Origin: Polytrichum commune
Lineage: Eukaryota; Streptophyta; Polytrichopsida; Polytrichales; Polytrichaceae
Length of the DNA: 64,000 nt
Reading direction: 5' to 3'
NCBI GenBank assembly: GCA_950295325.1
Contig: OX485807.1
Span: 44,052,440 to 44,116,439 of the forward strand
Part shown: piece after piece, positions 24,790 to 36,598 of the stretch
Position numbering within the stretch: the first letter of the stretch is position 1
Layout of the letters: each line of letters opens with the position of its first letter
Translations under genes and position numbers: made by a program
Notes under the pieces: generated by a model
The model's input: the letters and a program-made list of their open reading frames with translations, nothing else
Told to the model about the DNA's origin: nothing
Databases searched by the model: none

Positions 24790-24935
24790 ACATATATATA
24801 ACTTTAAAATATTAAATTTACTAAGTGTAACGATTAACGGGTACACTTTTGTACATATCAGTCATATATATAATAAAATTATATTAAATAAACTAAGTAT
24901 AGCCGTTAACGGCTACACTTTTACAACTATTAGTC
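24790..24935 (+). repeat. two tandem copies of a 70-bp unit with a palindrome
   Basis: 'aatattaaatttactaagtg' and its GTTAACGG-containing continuation recur about 70 bp later. In the second copy TAGCCGTTAACGGCTA (24900-24915) is a perfect 16-bp palindrome; in the first copy it is imperfect. Confidence 0.6.
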
Positions 24936-25416
24936 ATGCAATGAGGTGGGCTAGTGATGAAAACCATCATGTAATGTAAGAATTCACAAACGCAAGTGAA
25001 GTAGTATAAAGAAGTGCATGTTGTTGAAAGTGAATGATGTAGTGGAGAGGGAAGCTGAATGTGTTTAGATACAAAAGAATGTCATTTGTCCATTGTTAGC
25101 AGTGGTCACTCCAATGAAGGGTAGGAAAAAAAGTAGGAGGAGAAGTAGCTTTCATTTTTCAAATAAGAGACAATTGTCAAGAGCTAGAATGAATAGACGT
25201 GTAAAGCTTCTAAAATGCTCAAAATGAAGATACTCTCAGATACCAAACTCTACGTAAATATTTACGCCTGATGCATGATAACCTGTCTCTTCCAACACCT
25301 TCACATATATACACACATACTACCATTCGCTAGAAGTCTGGTGAACGATATTTGTCTATCTATCAACGTATTTACAGCTAATCTCCCGAAACTCATCAGT
25401 ATTGCTGATCTAAATT

Positions 25417-27502
<2,086 letters not shown>

Positions 27503-29246
27503 TGTAATTTGCACACTCACCTCAGTTTCTTTCTACAACCCACACGAATCCCTTCCCAAACTCAAGATCTTCAACACCACTCCTGTCCCCGACCAACTCA
27601 AGATCTCTTCGCTGGCAACTGTAACCCGATTGCTGAAACCTGAGCCAGGGTGATAGAGAGACCAGAGTTTTCCTACTGAAACGAAGTACCTATGTAACTT
27701 ATGTAGGTGAAATACACACTGAGGAGAGCACAACTAAAATGCACGCCAGAGTGGTAAGTACTGAGTTAACCTTTTCCTTTTTCTGTTTTCCTTTTCTTTT
27801 TGGTTTTGATTCAGAAGCCCCATAGGCCGAAACGCCAATGCCAGAAATGGAGTTAAGTTACAGTCCACCCAGATATCTGTTACCACTTCGGAGCAAAGGA
27901 AACTTGTAACACTTTTGTGGTGCTAACACTTTAACATTTATTAGGGATAGCATAGACAATAAGTAACATTTATGTGTCTTTGGAATTAAATTATCAGGGA
28001 TAGCATATTAGACAATAAGTAACACTTGCATGAATGACACTCATGTGACTTAAGCACTTATATAAATAACGGATGAAAATACATAACACATGAATGTCAT
28101 CATACATCTAAGCATAATGAAAGAACGAATCTAAGTTAGTAGCTTGATGAGATTCTTGTGCACGTCAAGATCCTATTTCTATTTGAAATGTTGAAATGCT
28201 TTAGATGAGAGGTGTAACATTCATAGGTTTTGTTTCAAAATTTGTTTCAAGCTCACTAATGCACTTTTAAAATTCTTGAATCCTACTCTATCTACCTTCA
28301 CATCACTGATTTGCACATTGTCAACTTCGTCAATGGGTTCGTTGCCAGCCGCATCATGACTTTCATCAACCTATCACTCCCTCCTCCATAAGTATATTGA
28401 GATTGTTTAGATCAAATTCTAGTTTGTATTTGATGAAATCATGTGCATCAATAGTGGGTCCAATTTCACCCTCTGTCGTACCAATGCTAGTTTGTTGCAG
28501 TAAGGTGGTAGGGTGTAGGGTTAGGGTTTCCGTCCATTTCATAGGCCTCACTTTCATCAAGATGAACCCTAATCAAGGTGAATTTATTGAAGAGAGGCCC
28601 ATAACTTTTACAAATTCTCTTAACATTTAACAGTGAACGCTTCCTAGTGTAATTCTTTGGATTTGTTTTTGGGGAGCGCAATTTTCCTTAACACGTAGAT
28701 CTTAACACTTAAGCATCGGGGTAACACACATGGAGGGCGGAAAGTTATCAACTTATGCCCCCTCCCCACTTGACTTTACCAAATAAGCAAAGTCTTCCCT
28801 GAAAACCGGGTAAAGCTCCCTCGGTTATAGGGGAGGCATCCGATTATCCCAATGCACCTACAAGAACTTGCTCCAGAGACTTTTGAGTAGGTTTCAGTTA
28901 AGTAGCTTTCACACATGTTCATGGTTTTATCTACCAAGCAATGAATGTTGGATAGTTTTTGTCCCATCCCCAAATCCCTTACTACTCATCTATCTTACCA
29001 TCGGTTTTTGTTGATGTAGCTCCTCGTGCCCTCATAGCTAAGCCTAAAAAGCAACCAATCACAAGAGCGGGAGGCAACACTTTGAAAAGTCCTATATTCT
29101 TGCCTCATGTCTAGGTACCGATGGGAGGGTGGGTGCTTGGGACTTCAAACCTCCACTCTTAAACCATGCCACATCATTTGCCAACTAGGCTGGGCACTAG
29201 ATAATGTCGATGGTGTGAAGCAGAGCCCTACATTGGGCGCCCATAC
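27503..29246. other. region upstream of OPR, no gene seen
   Basis: The OPR promoter should lie in the first few hundred bases, but no convincing TATA box is placed. Near 27945-28030 'attagggatagcat...gacaataagtaaca' occurs twice. Nothing else is recognised. Confidence 0.45.
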
Positions 29247-29580
29247 CCACCCATGCCCATGGGTTTTGGGTGGGCATGGGTGCAATATTATTGTTCATGG
29301 GCGGGCATGGGTGGGCATGGCTGCGATATTATTGTTCATGGGTGGGCATGGGTGGGCATGGGTGGGGCACAATTACACAATTACACAATTACACAATACA
29401 TATTACATAATTTTTGAATACATGGGCGCAATTTGAATAGCATGGGTGGGCATGGGTGGGCACATGTCATGCTATGTGTGGGCATGGGTGGGCATGGGTG
29501 CGCACATGTCATGCTATGGGTGGGCATGGGTGGGCATAGGTCGCTGCTGATGGGCATGGTCTGGGCATGGGTGCAATTAG
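29247..29580 (+). repeat. GGGTGGGCAT minisatellite
   Basis: Many copies of GGGTGGGCAT and GGGCATGGGT, broken by 'attattgttcat', a triple 'aattacac', and two copies of 'cacatgtcatgctat'. The frames 29107-29436 and 29433-29645 read as Met-Gly-Gly-His repeats and are not genes. Confidence 0.85.
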
Positions 29581-29645
29581 AAAGGAAAATGTTGGGCTCT
29601 GGTGTGAAGGCCGTGGTTTTAGAACCAACTTTTAGGCTTAGCTAA

Positions 29646-30904
29646 AGTCAGGTGGGGAGGGGGCATTAGGGTTGGGTCGGGTTGGGTCGAACAGTAGGTC
29701 AAGCTTGGGATCGTGAATCTTCCTGTGCTCTTTCCTTCCTTGATTGTTGCAGTCCCTCTCCCAACCTCCCATTCATCTCCAAAGTGTCTATTGGCTCCTT
29801 CCTCATGAGTTTCGGCGTCATGAGTTTCACCGTAATAGAGAAGTGGAGGAAGATGATTGGCTCCCTCCCCCCTTGTGGCTTCTGGAGCCATATTGATTGG
29901 CCACTTCCTAATATTAAATTAGGTGTTGATCTTTGGCTTTAAAATCAAAGATTCTTTGCTTTCCAATTTGATTCACGGGGTTGGGGGGACTTTAATGGTT
30001 GTCTATGTCTTTAACTTTGGCGAGATTGAGGTCCACTGACCATTGACCGAGTGGTTGTAAGCACGGCTCTTAAAATAGAGAACAACAACTACTGTACTCC
30101 CTCTTTAGTATGACATGTTTGGGAAACACACAAAAAGTTGTATTATCGAGGTGTCGTCTTCTCATTAATGTGACAAATGGCGTGAAGTTGTCATATTATT
30201 GAGGGAATACAAAAACATAAGTAATATGAGCTTAAAAATACATACAACAAGTGTAAGCAATATAGAGGGTATGAAATAATAACTTATGACTCCAAACAAA
30301 GACAAATATTCTCAAGAACCCTTGAAATAGGAGTCCAAAGATCTTTGGTGTTGCCTATCCATGTTAGTAACTGTCATCTTATCTAAATAATTCCCTATTA
30401 ACTTTTGAAAACTGATCATTTCATTAACACCAAAATATAAAGAGTTCTTTAATAAAAGAACTAGCTAACAATGATGCATGACATTTAGCATCAAGATACT
30501 AGTGATACTATATCACCCATGTACAAGGCAACATACTAGGCAGGAGGCCACTCTAACCCTCAGGGGGGCAGTGTGTTAAAAAGTTAAGGATATAGGTGCG
30601 AACAACCACTATTTTATAGGGGGGTATTACTTTCAATTCTTTTTTTTTCACATGCTATCATTATGTAAATTTCTACTTTGGGTTAATAGAAAAATGGCTT
30701 GCATTACTTATAATTCCAAATTACCTATTATTCCATACCCTATAGTACTTTAAAGATGTCCAGTGCCATTTTTGATACCCTATATTACTCTTAAGTCCAT
30801 TTATAAAATTTTGCCCCCATGTTTTTAAAATACCCTATCATTTGTTCGCACGTATATTGCTACTCCAACCAATGACTACCCCCCGAGCTCTAACCCTAAC
30901 CATG
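29646..30904. other. intergenic, no gene seen
   Basis: Near 30097 a TACTCCCTC motif resembles a Stowaway end but its partner is uncertain (see 31371). Otherwise AT-rich with no gene. Confidence 0.4.
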
Positions 30905-31195
30905 TCCATTCTACCTAGTAACCCTAATTCTCATTAAGTTCCCAATAATAAGTGAAGTTCCCAAGTAGTTCCCAAGTGAAAATGGATGTATTTTGGATTT
31001 ACATAATGTAGATGAAAGGAATTTTAGCATTAACTACCTCTTTGATATGACAAAACGGAGATTCTAAATGTCACATTATCAAGTGTTGTAGTCGTATAAA
31101 AGAGGGAGTTTTGTACTAAAAAGTTTGGTCGCGCAAAAATGTGTCGTACTATCGAGGGTGTCGTATAAACAAGTGCCATATTAACAAGGTTAGAT
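30905..31195 (+). mobile_element. Stowaway-like repeat copy (inner foldback 31034-31108)
   Basis: 31034-31108 starts CTACCTCTTTGATATGAC and ends with the inverse, GTCGTATAAAAGAGGGAG, giving 18-bp arms with three differences. The larger flank, including 'agttcccaagtag' and 'cgagggtgtcgta', matches 52705-52985 on the same strand. CTCCCTC-type ends suggest a Stowaway (Tc1/mariner) relation, but the TA duplication is not clear. Confidence 0.5.
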
Positions 31196-31509
31196 TGTAT
31201 TCCAAAACGCCCCGAAAAGTTGCGGTGCCGAAAGACTTCTCGATATAGAAGGTTTGGTGCAAAAATATTTGACTTTGAGCTTCAAATTTCTAGCCGGGTA
31301 GATAAATCGGACAATCATTTTGGGACAAAAAATTCCGGGAAGTAGGACAATCAGTTTGGGAGAGAGGGAGTATCATTCAATATTGTGGCGAGTGGACAAC
31401 ATCAATTAAATCCACTTAAAATCTTGAAACCCACTTAAATCTTGAAACTGACATAAATCAAGATTTGGTGACGACTCATACAAATTGTGCACACATGACT
31501 TAAACATTG

Positions 31510-31815
31510 GGAAGTTAAATACAAGCCTTAACTACATTGATATGTGTGATTAGGTTGTCCCATCCTAACATATCAACATTCCACAATGATTGAATAAGTA
31601 CTACAAAAACAACAATATACAATGACTACTATTATACTATATTCTCTATACGGATTAATATGAAAGTTATTAATTTTTGTAATCTAATTTCAACCCAAGA
31701 TAATCTGCATAAATAAAGAGGCAACATTTTTGCAAAGGCGACCTAATTGCACAATACCAATGTACAAAGCTTATCTACATGAGGTCCAAGCACATGATCA
31801 ATGTCCAAGGAGATT
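31510..31815 (+). repeat. dispersed repeat family, copy B
   Basis: Matches 13490-13870 in order: 'acattgatatgtg', 'atcaacattccaca', 'aatctgcat..ataaagagg', 'ttgcaaaggcgacctaatt'. It runs straight into the AACCGGTT-rich unit at 31826, so the two repeats probably belong to one larger element. Confidence 0.55.
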
Positions 31816-31825
31816 TTTGGGCATA

Positions 31826-32025
31826 ATCGGTCGATATCCTAGTGCTTTCAAGTCCAACCAGTTACAAGTGATGAACTTCTGGTATTTTTCTTTAATAGAT
31901 TGACGTAATCTTCCATATTCTCCTGAAACGTAATCGGTAATTTTCCTGAAGTCTTGAACTTCAACCGGTAATACTCAAACTCAGCCGGTTCATTTGTAAC
32001 TTGCAGCCGGTTCTCCCCGTTCATT
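31826..32025 (+). repeat. dispersed copy of the AACCGGTT-rich repeat
   Basis: Begins 'atcggtcgatatcctagtg', then 'ccaaccagttacaa', 'cctgaagtcttgaacttcaac', 'agccggttcattt', 'agccggttctcc', as in the tandem copies at 7181-7800. Confidence 0.7.
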
Positions 32026-32080
32026 GCACCTGGGCTTGCACATATATACACACCTGATCAAATTGAAAATATGTTAAAGT

Positions 32081-32270
32081 TAGCATGGAGTGGGACTTTG
32101 GAAAAGGTGTGTGACTGCAAGAAGGTCCTGGGTTTGAACCCTATGCAACTGCTAAGGTAGAAACTCAGAAAATGATGAAAATAAGCTGATTTGGCCAAAA
32201 AGAGGGTGCAACCTTTTCCAAGACAAGGTGGGGAATGATGAGGGATGGAAGTTGTTTCATAATTTCATTT
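32081..32270 (+). mobile_element. tRNA-derived SINE-like sequence with pol III A and B boxes
   Basis: TAGCATGGAGTGG at 32081-32093 fits the pol III A box, and GGTTTGAACCC at 32131-32141 fits the B box; the gap of 37 nt is in the usual range. The text between, with 'gggactttgg', is like tRNA-derived plant SINEs. The stems of a working tRNA are not there. The 3' limit is uncertain. Confidence 0.4.
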
Positions 32271-35100
32271 CATGTAAAAAATTAGTTACATTTTTTGAAA
32301 GAGAGCAAGTAAGTCAAACCCTCTACTTGACGTATAGTAGAGTCTCCCTGATTTGAGCATCAAAATATCCTACTTTGCATACGAATGCACACGTAAGAAT
32401 TTACTCAATGACACCCAAAAGTGATCGCACATGGTGTGAAACAACACATGTCCATCCAATCATTACATCCCACCTATCATTGCACCTATCAATTTGGGCC
32501 ACCACTTTTACAATTAGTCATTTTGGGTCCACACAAGAATCATTTCACCTCTAGTCTAGTGCATCAGTAGTGGTCATTCACCGTTTTCGGATTTTCTACC
32601 TTATCGAGCCTATGTTGCCATACTACGTTGTCTATCCACTGTGGACACTTAGCCAAGATTGGACAACTTGGATGTGTAGAACGAGGTGCATTGCCTCAAT
32701 TGGAATTTTGAAAATCCCCTTCTAGGTTTGGTCATGGCAAAAAACCCAAGAAAAAGTAATTTCAATTTAATGTTCAACTTGATACTTAACAACTTTTTGG
32801 TTCGTAAGGACCTAATAGTACACCTAAATGATAGTAGTAAAAAACACCAAAACCTTCGATTCCACAGTCATTCCGATGTCATGAAACCTCCAATTCTATT
32901 TGTATAGTGACCAAGCTGACTACACTTTGTTACCAAACTTGAAAACTCAAACCACCTTCAACATAGTTCAAACTAGCCCAATCATAGTTAGAACACAAGT
33001 CATCGAGAAGAAATCTATGGGCGATGAAAGTAGCTTTTGGCTTCTGGTGAGGCCACGTTGCCTGTGCTTTCTCGACTGTCAGATTTGACTGATGCAACCC
33101 TCCTCCCCTAATCTCCTCCGTTCCTGCCACCACTCATCCACTGCGTGTGCAGACAAACAAACAAACAAACAAACAGAGAAGACAGACAGACACTCACTCT
33201 CAAACAGTTGAAGAATCTGGGAGTTGAAATGTTCACAATCCCTATATTAAGATAATGTTGAAATATTACATAAAACATTTGGGCCGTAACAAATTCAAAT
33301 ATGATCACACCAATAGCTAATGGATTGATGTGGATTGCTTTATTCCTATTGTAATCATGAGCTATAATGCTACCAATGAAGTATACACACTAGATAGGAT
33401 TGATGTAAAGGAGTTGGAAAAAATTGGGACTAAGAGAAATGTATAGGGTTTGTGTATAAGGTTTGTGCTTGTGCGCAAACTCCTACAAAGTGGGTATTGT
33501 GTTTTTTAACGCATAATCATTTTTTTGGGTGAATACACGTGCACATTTGCAATGCATATGGTGCACGATATTTTAGTTGTTAATATGATTGTGTGTGATA
33601 TGCAAGTGTGATGTGGTTGTGATTTGTCTGAAGTCTCTTTGAAGTTCATGACTTTGAAAATCATGTTTGCAATAGTATGTATGCGATGGTATGTATGGTC
33701 ATGGAATTTTTTTTATTACTTATAAGGAATATAAACTACAATAAATTGCATTGGCATGGGAATATAAGTAATGGTAGGGTGCAAACAAATAGGATGTTTT
33801 AAAGAATTAAATATTTATAAAGAACATGTAATTCATGTCTTGGATGTAAATAACCCCTAAACAAATATCCCTCTACCTTATGTGGTGCACAAAAATCCTA
33901 TAGAATGACCCACCTGTGTGCATGTTTGACAGTCTAGTGATATTGTCAAAAAAACACATTTGAGATGTCCTCCATCTTGATGTCATGTAGACACATCATG
34001 ATCTTTCAAATCGAAGCGGTCCTCCTCACGTCCATGTTTGTGGACCTCAACGGAATCACCCAAGTAGGATTTGGATAAAACCAACCACTCTTGCACATGT
34101 AAAAAAGGATCCCTAGAAGACCAACACCCAAGTGCTTCTTCATGCGGAATTGTGCCCATTGATGAGCATGTTGTAGATGAAACTACGAAACAAACTCACC
34201 TAATTCTTAAGTCCCACCTTCCCAAATTTTGCATACTTCATCTTCGCCTCGTTCATACCATTGGCAGAAACGTTGTGATGAACAAATTCAAAGTGATCCT
34301 CCCCGTTATCCTTCATGCAATATCCAATCATCCCCAAAATATACACAAGCCCTCATCTCTCAACTTCTTACAAGAAACAACATGACCATTGGTGGTTTTG
34401 CATGCCATCCTTATGTGACCTTGATCTTCTTGTTCAAAATAGGAAAAGTGCCAAAATTATCCTTAAAAACCATTTGAAAATGCTTATGAGTGATAGCACC
34501 ACCCCTCTCAACAACACACAACCCCACAATGCAATGCTCCGTAATGAAACTCCTCAAATCAACCCACAACCCGATGTCAAAATGTCTAAATCCCCCACCA
34601 AAATAATAATTGAAGCTTCAAAATACTTCAAAGTTGCACGTGCGCGCTCATGCCCTTGCGCCTTAGCCGTAGCTCTCAACCTCGGAGGCATTTTGAATCA
34701 TCATAAAACCCAACACGTATAACAACGTATACTTATTGTGCTTTCATTTAGTCACCACCACAAACAGTGAGCAACACCAATCCAACATTAATTAACATAG
34801 TAAAATAAGTCGCAATCCTCAACAACCTGATACAAACTGCAACGTGGGACAAACAATAAAATATTGTTGTAACCTTCAAGCTGTCAACAAATTCACCCAT
34901 ATAGGACCTTGCATAAGACCCTAAACCCTACCACAAACTATGATGTTGTTGACCGGTCCTCCATCATTATAGCACGCCCTTGCCACCTTCCAAAACAAGA
35001 ACCCACCTAAGGGCCTGGCCGCACTAGGAGTGCTTGGCCAGAATCGGGTAGGGAGGTTAGCCGATCCCTAATGCCGGGTTCATGACGGAGGCCGCACTGG
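32271..35100. other. intergenic, possible decayed element
   Basis: An (AAAC)n run lies at 33147-33171. The ORFs at 34071-34722 overlap in two frames, and the minus strand there carries broken protein-like text (stops every 20-60 codons), which suggests a decayed transposon or gene. No family could be named. Confidence 0.35.
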
Positions 35101-35750
35101 TTGGGTATTTGCCGGAGAGACCCTAGACATTCATCGACGTTTTTTTGTTTGCCATTAGGGTTTCTTGTTCCCGGAAGGCAAAATCTTGTATATTTGTTTG
35201 AGGGAGAACCTGGATTTGCAATACTTCCCCTTCTTCTTGATTGAGATTTGTTGTTGCTTTTTGAGCTTTAAAATCCTTCACATGTTTACTGCCTTGATGG
35301 TTTGCATTCACCGTCAATGGCGTCCGCGGTGGGAAGTTCCTTGTGCCGTGGCTCTGGTATGGAATACAATATGCACAGCGGGCTCGCCTTCGTAGCCGCT
35401 ACCGTCGCCGCCGCGCCGTGGTGATCGCGGCCGCACCGTCGCCCTCGCGGTTGCAGCCTCGCGCTGGTGGTTGCAGTACCGCCCTCGCGGTTGCAGCCTC
35501 GCGGTGGCTGCTGTAGCCTGGAAAAAGTACGGCGTACGTGTTGACGGGCAGGAAACTGGCTACTGCAGGTGTGCCACAGATGACAGACCGGCCACTGCAG
35601 GTTGCCGTGCCGGACGGGCTTCATGGGCCTGCCCGGTGAAAAAAAAGCGAGGGAGAGCTAACGGGTCATTTGGTGCTTGAACCCCTCGGCGAGGTTAGCA
35701 GTTAAGAACGGGTGGTGGGATTGGATTGGTTTGAATGCTTCGGATGGCCA
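35101..35750. other. GC-rich stretch with 40-bp repeat, upstream of the chimera
   Basis: GC-rich compared with both sides. GCCCTCGCGGTTGCAGCCTC occurs at 35441 and again at 35481. It may be promoter-like for the plus-strand chimera that follows, or a captured leader. No coding frame is convincing. Confidence 0.35.
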
Positions 35751-36099
35751 ATGTGGATTTTGGGAGTGTTTCAGATGTGTTTTGCTTGCTCCGTGAGGAT
35801 GGCGGTTTCCATGTCAATGGACACTCATGGCTCCTCCATCCTAGTGTTACCAGGTGAGAGGAATTTGGGGGGTTTTTGAGCGGATCTCGGGAGACTGCAT
35901 TGGAATTGCAACATGGAATTTTTTTAGGAGAGGTTTTGACGTCTGGCTGCTTGCTTGGTGTTTCGGTTTGAATTCAATGCAGGTGGGACGGCGTTCAACG
36001 GTGTGGTGGAGGAACTGAAGAAGCTGACCACACGCGTGGCGCATGTTCTTCCTGTGTCGGATGATGGTGGAAGCACTGCAGAGATCGTGCGTGTTCTGG
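35751..36099 (+). pseudogene. CofD/YvcK-like (UPF0052) gene fragment, two exons
   Basis: Exon 1 is open from 35751 to 35853 (ATGs at 35751, 35775, 35799) and ends SSILVLPG. Exon 2 is 35983-36099. The junction CCAG|GTGAGA ... ATGCAG|GTGGGA joins in frame to LPGGTAFNGVVEEL, followed by VSDDGGSTAEIVRVLG. This is the nucleotide-binding start of the CofD/YvcK-like family, whose members are several hundred residues long. The remaining family exons are absent; VPS8 exons follow instead. Exon 2 ends in phase 1 at CTGG|GTGATC. Inference: a copied 5' gene fragment that keeps its introns, so it was moved as DNA and not through mRNA. Confidence 0.75.
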
Positions 36100-36110
36100 G
36101 TGATCACTCT

Positions 36111-36598
36111 CCTCAACCCTAAATTAAATTTATCACTTCCCAAATTTTGCATTTCAGCAGAGAATTTCAGCAATTTGTGCGTGAAAAGGAGGATTTATCT
36201 CAACCTTGAAGCCTTGGATGGATATTCTTAGAAGCAATTCAGGTTTTAGATTTATGAGACCCCAGACTACATAGTGGGTTTGTAACTTTTTCTTGCCCCT
36301 TTTTGAGCCTAGCTATAATAGGGCCAGGCAGATGAAGTGGTGAAACACAAGATTGCAAAATGATGAATTGCATGTTGGATACTGTCCCTCACTCTAAATG
36401 AAATTCACATCCCAGTAGATGCAGAGTAATTCAGCATTTGTGTGAGAGAAGATTCAACTTATTCTTGAAGCCTTGGATATTTGAGATTCGAGATCTGAGA
36501 CCCCAGACTGCATTGCACATTGCAGTGGGGTTTGAATCTCCTTTTTACTGGTCTTTCAACCTAGCTAAACAGGGGTAGGCAGATGAAGTGGTGGTAAA
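36111..36598 (+). repeat. tandem duplication of intron plus exon edge
   Basis: The text 36111-36352 recurs, diverged, at about 36390-36598: 'cagagaatttcagcaatttgtg', 'cttgaagccttgga', 'gagaccccagact', 'cctagcta', and the exon edge GGCAG|ATGAAGTGGTG. The second copy leads into the real VPS8 exon; the first runs into unrelated sequence after 'gtggtg'. Confidence 0.65.

Noticed and set aside
29107-29645. Met-Gly-Gly-His-rich ORFs
   Set aside because: They translate the GGGTGGGCAT minisatellite.
30096-31371. A 1.3-kb Stowaway element from TACTCCCTC (30096) to GAGGGAGTA (31371)
   Set aside because: Only the outer nine bases match, and the next bases differ at the two ends. It could be two unrelated Stowaway ends.
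32081-32141. A tRNA gene
   Set aside because: A and B boxes are present, but acceptor and anticodon stems do not form; SINE-like is the better reading.
34071-34722. Overlapping 82-135 residue plus-strand ORFs
   Set aside because: They overlap in different frames, have no domain, and the opposite strand shows equally broken text.
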